The translations under genes and the position numbers were made by a program. Below are positions 35,823 through 45,126 of a stretch of 64,000 bases of DNA, piece after piece; position 1 is the first letter of the stretch, and each line of letters opens with the position of its first letter. The notes beneath the pieces were generated by a model, which was given only the letters and a program-made list of their open reading frames with translations, did no database searches and was not told where the DNA came from. This DNA comes from Mesorhizobium xinjiangense (lineage in GTDB: Bacteria > Pseudomonadota > Alphaproteobacteria > Rhizobiales > Rhizobiaceae): positions 48,787-112,786 of the forward strand of contig NZ_WOAC01000022.1 in the NCBI RefSeq assembly GCF_009749525.1, given 5' to 3'.

Positions 35823-36770
35823 CTATCCCTGTCCGGCCTTGCCGGTGAAGACCAGATTCCGCCGCATCTCGAGCGGCGTGATGTCGTAAGCTGCGCGGAA
35901 ATGGGCGTAGAATTGGCTTTGCGAGGCGAAGCCGGACTGGAACGCCACATTGGCGATCGACTGGTTGCCCTCGAAAAGAAGCGCCCGTGCCCGGATAAGC
36001 CGCATGCGAATGATGAAGCGGCGCATGGGGATGCGCATGACACGCGTGAAAAGATTGAGCGCGTAGTTGGGATGCAGGCCGACCACCTTGGCGACGTCTC
36101 TGGCAGAAAGCGGTTCTGCCAGGTTCTCGTGGATATGACGCACCATGGCCACCACGTAACGCAATGGTGAAGCTGTGCGGGTGACCGGTTCCAGCGTCTC
36201 GATCCAGGGCGGAAGGAGTTCTTCCCAGCCGAGCAGCGTGGTGCGCCGCAGCATGTTGGCGATCTCCGATTTCAGGATGTCGGCGCGTTCGGCATCGCCG
36301 CTGCGGTAATCCTGATACCAGCGCTTCAGCAGTGCATCATCGGTTGCGTCCTCCGGCAGCATGACTACACCGCCGCCAATCATCGTCTCCGTCAGGGAGC
36401 CGAGATTGGGCATATAAAGGAAGCTGTCCAGCGGCAGATAGACGTTGCATTGGCGCGCGCCATCATCTTCGCCCCGGTCGAGCCGTACAGTCTGATGGGG
36501 AATGCCGGCCCAGAAGATCACCATACGGCGCGCGGGAATTTCGACCGGCCGGCCGTCGAAGAGATAGCCCATTCCGCCGCTGGTCAGCCAGTTGAATTCG
36601 ATATGCCCGTGCCAGTGCTCCGCCTCCATAAGCCGGGGCTCAAACCAGCGTATCCCGAAGCGGCCGAAGGCCTTGCTGGCGGCGTAGAAGCGGCGGTCCG
36701 GCCGCGGCACGGGCGGTGTGGCGCGCGCTTCGGCTTTGACAGTGTTCTTCCGCTCGGTCACATCTGGCAT
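35823..36770 (-). CDS. AraC family transcriptional regulator (divergent from alpha-galactoside importer)
   Basis: 315 residues. Cupin sensor with EAEHWHGHIEFNWLTSG and MVIFWAGIPHQTV, then two HTHs (LSARDVAKVVGLHPNYALNL; IANVAFQSGFASQSQFYAHFR). The layout resembles MelR/AgaR-type regulators of alpha-galactoside genes. It is divergent from the importer operon beginning at 36918, with 147 bases between; TATAAC at 36893-36898 could be the -10 of that operon, with no good -35, as expected of an activator-dependent promoter. Confidence 0.88.
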   Translation of the reverse strand: MPDVTERKNTVKAEARATPPVPRPDRRFYAASKAFGRFGIRWFEPRLMEAEHWHGHIEFNWLTSGGMGYLFDGRPVEIPARRMVIFWAGIPHQTVRLDRGEDDGARQCNVYLPLDSFLYMPNLGSLTETMIGGGVVMLPEDATDDALLKRWYQDYRSGDAERADILKSEIANMLRRTTLLGWEELLPPWIETLEPVTRTASPLRYVVAMVRHIHENLAEPLSARDVAKVVGLHPNYALNLFTRVMRIPMRRFIIRMRLIRARALLFEGNQSIANVAFQSGFASQSQFYAHFRAAYDITPLEMRRNLVFTGKAGQG

Positions 36771-36917
36771 GGCTTCTCGCCGATCTGTAAAAACCGGAAT
36801 AATTGCTTAGGAAAGCGGATTGCGCGTCGTGGTGCAAGAGGTACCGTTCATTATGCACGCAGTGGGCTGCCGAATAGAGGGTTCGGGGCCCGTATAACGT
36901 GCTGAAAGGGAGGAACG

Positions 36918-39011
36918 ATGTACAGGAAACTGATGGCCCTTGGCGGGGCCGGCCTTCTGTTGAGCGTATCCGCGCTCGCCGCGCAGGCGGAAATGGTAGA
37001 GCCCACGAGGCCACCCGATCCGCCGGCTTTTCCGGCGCAAAGCGAACCGGTGTTCGTGGGCATTTCGGACATCATGGAATACCGCGCGCTGGGCGAATAT
37101 CATGAACCGGATTGGGTGACCGAAAAATTCGTCAAGACCGGCAACCTGCCGCCAGTCGAGGAGCGTTTGCCGAAGGAGCCCCTGGTCTACAAGGCCGCAA
37201 ACATGCCCGACGGCATCGGCACTTACGGCGATGTCATGCGCCACGTCATCGGCGGTCGTCCTGAGGGCTGGAACTATATCGCCGGGCAAAGCCAGGGCTG
37301 GGGCGGCATCGACATCGGCATGATGGAATGCCTGACGCGCGTCGGCCCGCTGTTTACGATCAAGGCCGACGAGGTGGAGCCCATGCCCAACCTCGCCAAG
37401 AGCTGGGAATGGTCGGAGGATGGCCACCAGCTCACCATGCGTCTGATCGAGGGCGCGAAGTGGTCGGACGGCGACCCGTTCGATGCCGAGGACGTGATGT
37501 TCTACTGGGAAGACAATGTGGTCGATCCCAATGTCTCGCCGCTCAACGGCGCGACCGTGGATACGTTTGGTGGCAAGGGAACGAAGCTGGAGGCGCTCGA
37601 CGACCATACGATCCGCTGGACCTTCGAGGAAGCTTTCCCGGAGCAATATCTCTACCAGATGGCCTACGGCACTTTCTGCCCCGGCCCCTCGCACATCTTG
37701 AAGCCCGAGCATCCGAAATATTCGGACAACACTTATGAAGAATACAAGAACGCCTTTCCGCCGGATTTCATGAACTGGCCGGTGATGGGGGCCTGGGCGC
37801 CGGTCGAATACCGCTCGGACGACATCATCGTGCTGCGCCGCAATCCCTATTACTGGAAGGTGGACGAGGAGGGCAATCAACTGCCCTATCTCGACGAGAT
37901 GCACTACAAGCTCTCCACCTGGGCGGACCGCGACGTGCAGGCGGTGGCCGGCAGCGGCGACTTCTCGAATCTCGAACAGCCCGAGAACTATGTGGAATCG
38001 CTGAAGCGAGCGGCGTCCGAGGATGCGCCGGCAAGGCTCGCCTTCGGTGCGCGCACCATCGGCTATACGCTCTATCCAAACCTCTCTGCCAATGGCTGGG
38101 GCAGCCCGGACGCGCGCGGCCAGGCGCTTCGCGAACTCAACCGCAATCTCGACTTCCGCAGAGCGGTCACTCATGCGCTCGACCGGCAACGGCTGGGCGA
38201 GGCGCTGGTGAAAGGGCCGTTTACGGCGATCTATCCTGGCGGACTCTATTCGGGCACCTCGTTCTACGACAAGGCGTCCACGGTCTACTATCCCTATTCA
38301 GTTGAGACCGCGAAGGCCTTTATCGAAAAGGCTGGCCTGACCGACACGGATGGCAACGGCATCGTCAACTTCCCCTCCGAGGTTGAGGGCGTTGGCGGCC
38401 AGGATGTCGAGATCGTGTTGCTGCTCAACGGCGAATATCAAACGAACAGAAGTCTTGCCGAAGGCGTCATCGCGATGATGGAGGCTGCCGGCCTGAGAGT
38501 GGTTCTCAACATCCAGAACTCGAATACCTTCGACGACATGATGCAAGGCGGGAATTTCGACTGGGCGCTGCATCGCAACTCCGAAGAGCTTGCGACTGCA
38601 CTGAAATTCACCGAACGCCTGGCGCCCATCGGGCCGCGCTCCACCTGGACCCGACGGGCCGGCAGCGATGGCACGCTCGATCTGCTTCCGTTCGAGGAAG
38701 AGATGGTCAAGACCGTCAACGCCTTTACGGGAAGCCGCGATAGCGCCGAGCGCCAGGATCTGATGAAGCAGTACCAGAAGCTCTACACGGAGAATCTATG
38801 GGCCATCGGTGTGACGCAGTATCCGGGTGCCCTCATCATCAACAAGCGCTTCGCCAACATCCCCGCCGGCGCGCCGATCTTCATGTTCAACTGGGCCGAG
38901 GACAGCATCATCCGCGAGCGGGTCTATGTGCCGCAGGACAAGCAGCAGAATTTTGAGCTGTTTGCCGAAACGCTGCCGGGCGAGCCCGGCTCGGATGGGC
39001 CGGTGAACTGA
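36918..39011 (+). CDS. ABC transporter substrate-binding protein, AgpA-like (alpha-galactoside)
   Basis: 697 residues, much longer than ordinary family-5 binding proteins, as is AgpA of Sinorhizobium. Signal peptide MYRKLMALGGAGLLLSVSALAAQAE, cleaved near residue 24. Mature features: LAKSWEWSEDGHQLTMRL, GAKWSDGDPFDAEDVMFYW, and repeated W/Y-rich segments. GGGAGGA precedes the ATG. It leads an operon of two permeases, a double ATPase and a GH4 glycosidase, so melibiose/raffinose-type sugars are the likely ligands (inference from context and family). Confidence 0.88.
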   Translation: MYRKLMALGGAGLLLSVSALAAQAEMVEPTRPPDPPAFPAQSEPVFVGISDIMEYRALGEYHEPDWVTEKFVKTGNLPPVEERLPKEPLVYKAANMPDGIGTYGDVMRHVIGGRPEGWNYIAGQSQGWGGIDIGMMECLTRVGPLFTIKADEVEPMPNLAKSWEWSEDGHQLTMRLIEGAKWSDGDPFDAEDVMFYWEDNVVDPNVSPLNGATVDTFGGKGTKLEALDDHTIRWTFEEAFPEQYLYQMAYGTFCPGPSHILKPEHPKYSDNTYEEYKNAFPPDFMNWPVMGAWAPVEYRSDDIIVLRRNPYYWKVDEEGNQLPYLDEMHYKLSTWADRDVQAVAGSGDFSNLEQPENYVESLKRAASEDAPARLAFGARTIGYTLYPNLSANGWGSPDARGQALRELNRNLDFRRAVTHALDRQRLGEALVKGPFTAIYPGGLYSGTSFYDKASTVYYPYSVETAKAFIEKAGLTDTDGNGIVNFPSEVEGVGGQDVEIVLLLNGEYQTNRSLAEGVIAMMEAAGLRVVLNIQNSNTFDDMMQGGNFDWALHRNSEELATALKFTERLAPIGPRSTWTRRAGSDGTLDLLPFEEEMVKTVNAFTGSRDSAERQDLMKQYQKLYTENLWAIGVTQYPGALIINKRFANIPAGAPIFMFNWAEDSIIRERVYVPQDKQQNFELFAETLPGEPGSDGPVN

Positions 39012-39089
39012 GAGCATGATTGGGCGAGGGGGATCGCTTCCTCGCCTGCCGACGGGTGCTTCAAAGAGACTTGATCAAATGGAAAACTT

Positions 39090-39264
39090 GGCGCTGTTAT
39101 CCCCCTCTGCCCTGTCGGGCATCTCCCCCTCAAGGGGGGAGATCGCCTTCATGGCGACCCAGGCTCGTCGCTGGCATCGCAAAACATACTTCGAACAAGC
39201 GGCCGTCCAATCTCCCCCCTTGAGGGGGAGATGCCCGGCAGGGCAGAGGGGGGTAGCTGGCGCC
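39090..39264. repeat. Dispersed inverted-repeat element inserted in importer operon
   Basis: Left arm 39090-39143 and right arm 39210-39264 are near-perfect reverse complements (~54 bases) with the core GGCATCTCCCCCTCAAGGGG. A 66-base spacer separates them. It occupies most of the gap between the binding-protein gene and the first permease gene and can form a long RNA hairpin. The type is abundant in Rhizobiales intergenic DNA. Confidence 0.75.
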
Positions 39265-39295
39265 GTTCAATCCACTGGCAGCAAGGAATAGAGCC

Positions 39296-40306
39296 ATGCT
39301 GCGCTTCATCACCATACGCATCCTGTCGACGCTGCCCGTCCTGCTTGTGCTGAGCGTGGTGACATTCGCCATCATCCAGGCGCCGCCGGGCGATTATAGC
39401 GACTATATCCGCTCCCAGCTCATCAACCAGGGTGGGGCATCCATCGAGCAGGCGGAAGCCCAGGCCGAAGCCTGGCGCGAGGAACGCGGCTTCAATGATC
39501 CGATCCCCGTCCAGTATCTGCGCTGGATCACCGGCATCGTGACGCGCGGCGATTTCGGGCACAGCTTCTATTACAACAAGCCCGTTGGCGATGTGGTGGC
39601 CGAGCGCCTGCCCCGCACCATCCTGCTGGCGCTCACCTGCCATATATTGGCGTCGATCCTCGGCATCTCGCTCGGCATCATTGCCGCGACCAGGCAATAT
39701 AGCTGGGTCGACACGCTTTTCTCCTTCATATCCTTTTTGGGCATGACGATCCCGCGCTTCCTGCTGGCCCTTGTCATTCTCTATATCCTCGCCTTCAGGC
39801 TCAATGTGCAGGAACTCGGCAGCTTCTTCTCTCCCCGCTATGGCGGCGCGCCGTGGTCGTGGGGCAAGTTCGTCGATCTGGTGAAGCATGTGTGGCCGGT
39901 TGTCGCCATCGCCACCTTCGGCGGGCTGGCCTACAACATGCGCGTCATGCGCTCCAATCTGCTCGATACGCTCAACGCGCAATATGTGGAGACGGCGCGT
40001 GCCAAGGGGCTTTCGGAAGGGGCGGTGGTATTGAAGCACGCCGTGCCCAATGCGCTGCATCCGCTGGTCGCCTATCAGGGCGTGGTGTTGCCCTACATGC
40101 TGACGGGCGAGATCGAGGTGGCCATCGTCTTCACGCTGGCGACAGTAGGACCGGCCATCGTCGGATCCATGAACAGGGGCGATGTCTACGTGACGGCGAC
40201 CTTCATGCTGGTGCTGGCGGCAACGCTCATCATCGGCAATATCATCGCCGACATTCTGCTCGCCCTTCTCGATCCACGCGTGCGCCTGGGAGGAGCGGCA
40301 GAATGA
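39296..40306 (+). CDS. ABC transporter permease (DppB/AgpB type)
   Basis: 336 residues, six membrane helices. RFITIRILSTLPVLLVLSVVTFAII is the first helix; the EAA loop is DTLNAQYVETARAKGLSEGAV. The large periplasmic insert (residues ~35-90, Gln/Glu-rich) is typical of this subgroup. The ATG overlap with the next gene couples the two permeases. Confidence 0.92.
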   Translation: MLRFITIRILSTLPVLLVLSVVTFAIIQAPPGDYSDYIRSQLINQGGASIEQAEAQAEAWREERGFNDPIPVQYLRWITGIVTRGDFGHSFYYNKPVGDVVAERLPRTILLALTCHILASILGISLGIIAATRQYSWVDTLFSFISFLGMTIPRFLLALVILYILAFRLNVQELGSFFSPRYGGAPWSWGKFVDLVKHVWPVVAIATFGGLAYNMRVMRSNLLDTLNAQYVETARAKGLSEGAVVLKHAVPNALHPLVAYQGVVLPYMLTGEIEVAIVFTLATVGPAIVGSMNRGDVYVTATFMLVLAATLIIGNIIADILLALLDPRVRLGGAAE

Positions 40307-41460
40307 CCTTGTCCACTCTTCCCGAGCCTCGTCACGGCACGATGCAGGAATTGCCGCCCGAGACGGAACCTGCAACGCTGCCCAGCCATGGCGAGGAAAG
40401 CTATTCGCGGCTTGTCTGGCGGCGCCTGCGCCGCTCGGTCAGCGGCATGGTTGGCCTCGTGCTGGTCTCGCTTCTGGTGATCGTGACGATCTTTGGCGAT
40501 TTCTTCGCGCCCCTGGACCCGAAGGAGCCGGGCATCGCCTTCGCGCCGCCGGACCACATAAGCTTCTTCTCACCCGACGGCAGTTTTTCGCCGATCCCCG
40601 ATGCCTACCCCATCGGAGAGACGGGCGAGCTCGACCCGATCACCTTCCAGCCTCTCACCGGGCCGGATCTGGAGAACCCCATCGCGCTCGGCTTCCTCGT
40701 CAAAGGCAGCCCCTATCGGCTCTTCGGCCTCATTCCGGCCAAACGGCATTTCTTTGGTGCGCGCGACGGCCAACCCGTCCATTTCCTTGGCACGGACAAG
40801 TTCGGGCGGGACATCCTTTCGCGCGGCATCGTCGGCGCGCGCATTTCGCTTGCCATAGCGCTCATCGTCGTCTCCATCACGACGGTCGTCGGCACGCTGG
40901 TCGGCATCGCGTCGGGTTATCTGGGCGGCCGCGCCGACACGTGGCTGCAGCGTATCGTCGAGCTGGTGCTGGCCTTTCCGCAACTGCCGCTCTATCTGGC
41001 GCTCGCTTCGCTGATCCCGGCGACGGCGTCGTCCAACGTCTTCCTCGCCTTCGTCATCGTCGTTCTGGCCGCGCTCGGCTGGGCGCAGCTCTCGCGCGAG
41101 GTGCGCGGCAAGACACTGGCGCTGGCGCGCGTCGATTATGTGCGCGCGGCGATGGCCGTGGGTGCCGGTGACGGACGCATCATCCTGCGCCATATCCTGC
41201 CCAATGTGCTGTCCCATGTGATTGTCGCCGTCACAATCGCCATTCCGACGGTAGTGCTTCTGGAAAGCTTCCTCGGTTTCCTGGGCTTTGCCGTAAAACC
41301 GCCGCTGATCTCCTGGGGGCTGATGCTGCAGGATACGTCGAATTTCTCGGTGATCGGATCCTATCCGTGGATCCTGTCGCCGGTCGTCTTCGTGCTCATC
41401 ACCGTCTTCGCCTTCAACGCGCTGGGCGATGGCCTGCGCGACGCCGTCGATCCGTATTGA
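40303..41460 (+). CDS. ABC transporter permease (DppC/AgpC type)
   Basis: 385 residues, longer than standard DppC because of a ~100-residue periplasmic insert (residues ~65-160) before HFLGTDKFGRDILSRGIVGAR. EAA loop: LARVDYVRAAMAVGAGDGRII. The start is fixed by the ATGA overlap with the first permease. Confidence 0.92.
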   Translation: MTLSTLPEPRHGTMQELPPETEPATLPSHGEESYSRLVWRRLRRSVSGMVGLVLVSLLVIVTIFGDFFAPLDPKEPGIAFAPPDHISFFSPDGSFSPIPDAYPIGETGELDPITFQPLTGPDLENPIALGFLVKGSPYRLFGLIPAKRHFFGARDGQPVHFLGTDKFGRDILSRGIVGARISLAIALIVVSITTVVGTLVGIASGYLGGRADTWLQRIVELVLAFPQLPLYLALASLIPATASSNVFLAFVIVVLAALGWAQLSREVRGKTLALARVDYVRAAMAVGAGDGRIILRHILPNVLSHVIVAVTIAIPTVVLLESFLGFLGFAVKPPLISWGLMLQDTSNFSVIGSYPWILSPVVFVLITVFAFNALGDGLRDAVDPY

Positions 41461-41471
41461 GGGAGGCGGGG

Positions 41472-43139
41472 ATGCTCGACACGAACAATTCCTTCGCTCC
41501 TCCCGAACGGCACGATCTGGGACAGCATGGCCGCGAGCTGATCCTCGACGCGCGCAATATCGCCGTCGACTTCAAGGTCGAGGGCGGGGTGGTGAACGCG
41601 GTGCGAGACGTTTCCTTCCAGCTTCACAAGGGCGAGACCGTGGCGCTGGTGGGCGAAAGCGGCTCCGGCAAGTCGGTGACGGCGCGCACAGTGATGCGGC
41701 TTTTGTCGCGGCGAGCAACCATCAGGCCGGGCGCCAGCGTCAAGCTGCAGGACAAGGATGTCGTGACCTTGAGCGATCGGGCGATGCGCCGCCTGCGCGG
41801 CAAGAAGGTCTCGATGATCTTTCAGGAGCCCATGTCCTCGCTCAACCCGGTCTACACGATCGGCCGGCAAATCTGCGAGATCCTGCATCTGCACAACCGC
41901 ATCTCCAGAAAGGAAGCGGTGGCGCGGGCGAGGGAGCTTCTGGAGGAAGTGCATATCCCCGAGCCGGAAGCGCGGCTGAAACAGTATCCGCATCAGCTTT
42001 CCGGCGGCCAGCGCCAGCGCGTGATGATCGCCATGGCCTTGGCCAACCGGCCGGACATATTGATCGCCGACGAACCCACCACGGCGCTCGACGTGACGGT
42101 ACAGGCGCAGATCCTGCATCTCATCAAGGAGCTGAAGGACAAATACGGCATGGCGGTGATCCTCATCACCCATGACCTGACCATCGTCCGCCAATTCTCC
42201 GAATATGTCTATGTGATGCAGAACGGCGTGGTGCGCGAGCACAACGAGACTGACGCCCTGTTCGCCAATCCGCAACATCCCTATACGCAGCGTCTGCTGG
42301 GAGCGGAGCCCAAGGGCCGGGCCAGGCCGCTTTCTGGCGGCGAGTCCATCGTTCTCGAGGGCAGGGATGTGAATGTCACCTTCAAGCTGCGCCGCGGTGG
42401 CATGTTCAGGCCCGACTATTTCGACCTCGCCGCCGTAGACGATCTCGATCTCAAGCTGCAGCGCCACGAGACCCTCGGTCTCGTCGGCGAAAGCGGCTCG
42501 GGCAAGACCACTTTCGGCCAGGCCCTGATGCGGCTGATCCCCAATCAGGGCGGCGAAATCTATTTCGACGGGGAACCGATCCATGGGCGCAACCGCAAGG
42601 CCATGCAGCCATTGCGCTCGCGCATGCAGGTGGTGTTTCAGGATCCCTTCGCCTCCCTCAATCCGCGCATGTCGGTGCGCCAGATCATCGAGGAGGGGCT
42701 GATCGTCAACGGTATCGGTGCCAATGCCCGCGAGCGGGTGGAGCGCGTGCGCCAGGCGCTCACCGACGCCGGCATGCCCGACAATATCCTCAACCGCTTC
42801 CCGCATGAATTTTCCGGCGGACAGCGCCAGCGCATCGCCATTGCAAGGGCGATTGCGCTGGAGCCGGAATTCATCCTGCTCGACGAGCCGACCTCGGCGC
42901 TCGACCTTTCGGTGCAGGCGCAGATCATCGCGCTTCTGCGCAAGCTTCAGGATGAAAAGGGCCTTTCCTACCTCTTCATCTCGCACGACCTGAAGGTGGT
43001 GCGGGCGCTGTGTCACCGCGTGATGGTGATGCAGTTCGGCAAAATCGTCGAAGAAGGGCCCGTGGAGGAGGTGCTGTCCAGCCCCAAGACCGACTATACG
43101 GCCCGGCTCGTCCGCGCCGCATTCGAAATTGCCGCTTGA
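41472..43139 (+). CDS. ABC transporter ATP-binding protein with two fused nucleotide-binding domains
   Basis: 555 residues: two complete DppD/DppF-like ATPase domains in tandem. Domain 1: Walker A GESGSGKS (~62), signature [15 protein letters not shown], Walker [12 protein letters not shown]. Domain 2: Walker A GESGSGKT (~340), [26 protein letters not shown]. Both motors of the importer are thus in one chain. GGGAGGCGGGG precedes the ATG; an upstream in-frame start lies in the permease gene. Confidence 0.93.
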   Translation: MLDTNNSFAPPERHDLGQHGRELILDARNIAVDFKVEGGVVNAVRDVSFQLHKGETVALVGESGSGKSVTARTVMRLLSRRATIRPGASVKLQDKDVVTLSDRAMRRLRGKKVSMIFQEPMSSLNPVYTIGRQICEILHLHNRISRKEAVARARELLEEVHIPEPEARLKQYPHQLSGGQRQRVMIAMALANRPDILIADEPTTALDVTVQAQILHLIKELKDKYGMAVILITHDLTIVRQFSEYVYVMQNGVVREHNETDALFANPQHPYTQRLLGAEPKGRARPLSGGESIVLEGRDVNVTFKLRRGGMFRPDYFDLAAVDDLDLKLQRHETLGLVGESGSGKTTFGQALMRLIPNQGGEIYFDGEPIHGRNRKAMQPLRSRMQVVFQDPFASLNPRMSVRQIIEEGLIVNGIGANARERVERVRQALTDAGMPDNILNRFPHEFSGGQRQRIAIARAIALEPEFILLDEPTSALDLSVQAQIIALLRKLQDEKGLSYLFISHDLKVVRALCHRVMVMQFGKIVEEGPVEEVLSSPKTDYTARLVRAAFEIAA

Positions 43140-43156
43140 ACTTCGGAGTTAGCAAA

Positions 43157-44527
43157 ATGGCAAATCCAAGAATTGCCTTCATCGGCGCCGGCTCGACGGT
43201 GTTCATGAAGAACATCGTCGGAGACCTGTTGCAGCGGCCGGCGCTTGCCGGCGCCACGGTCGCGCTCATGGACATCAATTCCGAACGGCTGGAAGAGAGC
43301 GCGATCGTGGCAAACAAGCTCGCCGCGACGCTGGGCGTGCCGGCGAAGGTGGAAACCCATACCGACCGGCGCGCCGCTCTCGAGGGCGCGGATTTCGTCA
43401 TCGCCGCCTTCCAGGTCGGCGGTTATGAACCGTCCACCGTGATCGATTTCGAGGTGCCGAAGAAATACGGCCTGCGCCAGACCATTGCCGATACGCTGGG
43501 CGTCGGCGGCATCATGCGCGGCATCCGCACCGTGCCCCATCTTTGGAAGGTCTGTGAGGGCATGCTTGAAGTCTGCCCGCAGGCGATCCTCCTGCAATAT
43601 GTGAACCCGATGGCAATCAACACCTGGGCGATCGCGGAAAAATATCCGCAGATCCGCCAGGTGGGGCTGTGCCATTCCGTGCAGGGCACGGCATCGGAAC
43701 TGGCGCGCGATCTCGACATACCGGTGGAGGAAATCCGCTACCGGGCCGCCGGCATCAACCACATGGCATTCTATCTGAACTTCGAGCACAAGCAGCCCGA
43801 CGGGACCTACAAGGACCTTTATCCGGAGCTTTTCAAGGGTTATCGCGAAGGCCGCTTTCCCAAGTCCAGCCACTGGAACCCGCGCTGCCCCAACAAGGTG
43901 CGCTACGAGATGATGACGCGGCTCGGCTATTTCGTCACCGAAAGCTCGGAGCATTTCGCCGAATATGTGCCCTGGTTCATCAAGCGCGACCGGCCGGACC
44001 TGATCGAGAAATTCGGCATTCCGCTGGACGAATATCCCAAGCGCTGCGTGGAGCAGATCGAGAGCTGGAAGGCGCAGGCCGAGCGCTACCGCAAGGCCGA
44101 GCGCATCGAGGTGAAGGAGAGTCACGAATACGCCTCCTCCATCATGAATTCGGTCTGGACGGGCGAGCCTTCCGTCATCTACGGCAACATCGCGAACAAG
44201 GGTTACATCACCTCGCTGCCGGAGGGGTGCGCGGTGGAGGTGCCCTGTCTGGTGGACGCAAATGGCATCCAGCCGACCGTAATCGGCGCGCTGCCGCCGC
44301 AACTGACCGCCCTGATGCGCACCAACATCAATGTTCAGGAACTGACAGTGGCGGCATTGATGAGGGAAAACCGCGATCACATCTATCATGCGGCCATGCT
44401 GGATCCGCACGCCGGCGCCGAGCTCGATCTCGAACAGATATGGAGCCTCGTCGATGACCTTCTCGCCGCCCATGGCGACATGCTGCCCGAATGGGCGCGC
44501 GGTGGTGCGAAACAGCAGGTCGCCTGA
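43157..44527 (+). CDS. GH4 family alpha-galactosidase/alpha-glucosidase (MelA-like)
   Basis: 456 residues. NAD-binding IAFIGAGSTVF at the N-terminus, the YVNPMAINTW motif (Asn150), and metal ligands Cys172 (LCHSVQGT) and His202 (GINHMAFY), the classic GH4 Mn2+ site. GH4 enzymes cleave glycosides by a redox-elimination mechanism using NAD+ and Mn2+. Last gene of the importer operon, 17 bases after the ATPase gene, and followed by a strong terminator. MelA-like alpha-galactosidase is the best guess; alpha-glucosidase is possible. Confidence 0.9.
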   Translation: MANPRIAFIGAGSTVFMKNIVGDLLQRPALAGATVALMDINSERLEESAIVANKLAATLGVPAKVETHTDRRAALEGADFVIAAFQVGGYEPSTVIDFEVPKKYGLRQTIADTLGVGGIMRGIRTVPHLWKVCEGMLEVCPQAILLQYVNPMAINTWAIAEKYPQIRQVGLCHSVQGTASELARDLDIPVEEIRYRAAGINHMAFYLNFEHKQPDGTYKDLYPELFKGYREGRFPKSSHWNPRCPNKVRYEMMTRLGYFVTESSEHFAEYVPWFIKRDRPDLIEKFGIPLDEYPKRCVEQIESWKAQAERYRKAERIEVKESHEYASSIMNSVWTGEPSVIYGNIANKGYITSLPEGCAVEVPCLVDANGIQPTVIGALPPQLTALMRTNINVQELTVAALMRENRDHIYHAAMLDPHAGAELDLEQIWSLVDDLLAAHGDMLPEWARGGAKQQVA

Positions 44528-44554
44528 AAAAGTACCGCACTCTCCCCGACTTGC

Positions 44555-44583
44555 GCCCGGTTCACAAACCGGGCGTCTTCTTT
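44555..44583 (+). terminator. Rho-independent terminator of the alpha-galactoside operon
   Basis: GCCCGGTT, a CACA loop, and AACCGGGC form a perfect 8-base stem followed by GTCTTCTTT, 27 bases after the GH4 stop and before the convergent GFA gene. Confidence 0.85.
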
Positions 44584-44603
44584 ATGAGGATCGAGTTCGC
44601 CCT

Positions 44604-45050
44604 TCACCGATTGATCGGCGGCCCCTCGAAGACATGGCCTTCATATTGCGGCAGGTCATCGGTGATCGTGTACCAGGGCGCCTTGGAGCCCACGAAGATG
44701 TGCTCTGTGGGGCGCAGGGTCGGTTCGTCGACGAGCGTGCCCATGGAAATATGAACATATGCGCCTTCGCGGACGACGGAATAGAGAAAGGAGCCGCAGC
44801 GGGCACAGCGCGCATCGTGATTGTCGGCCTCACCGAAGATGAGCAGGCTGTCTTCGCCCCGGGTCACCGTCATCTTCTCGCGCTCTATGCCGGCGAAGGG
44901 CTTGAAGGCCGCGCCCGTCGCCTGCCGGCATAGCGAGCAATGACAGTTGCCTGCATAAGAGAATGCATCTTCGACCGTATAGCGAACCGCTCCGCACATG
45001 CATCTGCCCGAAAGCCTACGCTCATCATTGGCCGGTTTACCATCACTCAT
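44604..45050 (-). CDS. GFA family protein (glutathione-dependent formaldehyde-activating/CENP-V-like)
   Basis: 148 residues, standard size. Zinc-binding Cys motifs: GRCMCGAVRY, CHCSLCRQATGAAFK and ARCARCGSFLY. The family includes glutathione-dependent formaldehyde-activating enzyme, but most members have unknown substrates. GGGAGAGAGACG precedes the ATG at 45050; a longer frame starting upstream lacks a ribosome site. It follows the second GH4 gene on the same strand, 76 bases later, possibly co-transcribed. Confidence 0.87.
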   Translation of the reverse strand: MSDGKPANDERRLSGRCMCGAVRYTVEDAFSYAGNCHCSLCRQATGAAFKPFAGIEREKMTVTRGEDSLLIFGEADNHDARCARCGSFLYSVVREGAYVHISMGTLVDEPTLRPTEHIFVGSKAPWYTITDDLPQYEGHVFEGPPINR

Positions 45051-45126
45051 CGTCTCTCTCCCTCTCCACTTCGCCCGATGAAGGAACGAAGGAAGGTCTG
45101 CAGGCTGCATGACCCCGGCTTCGACC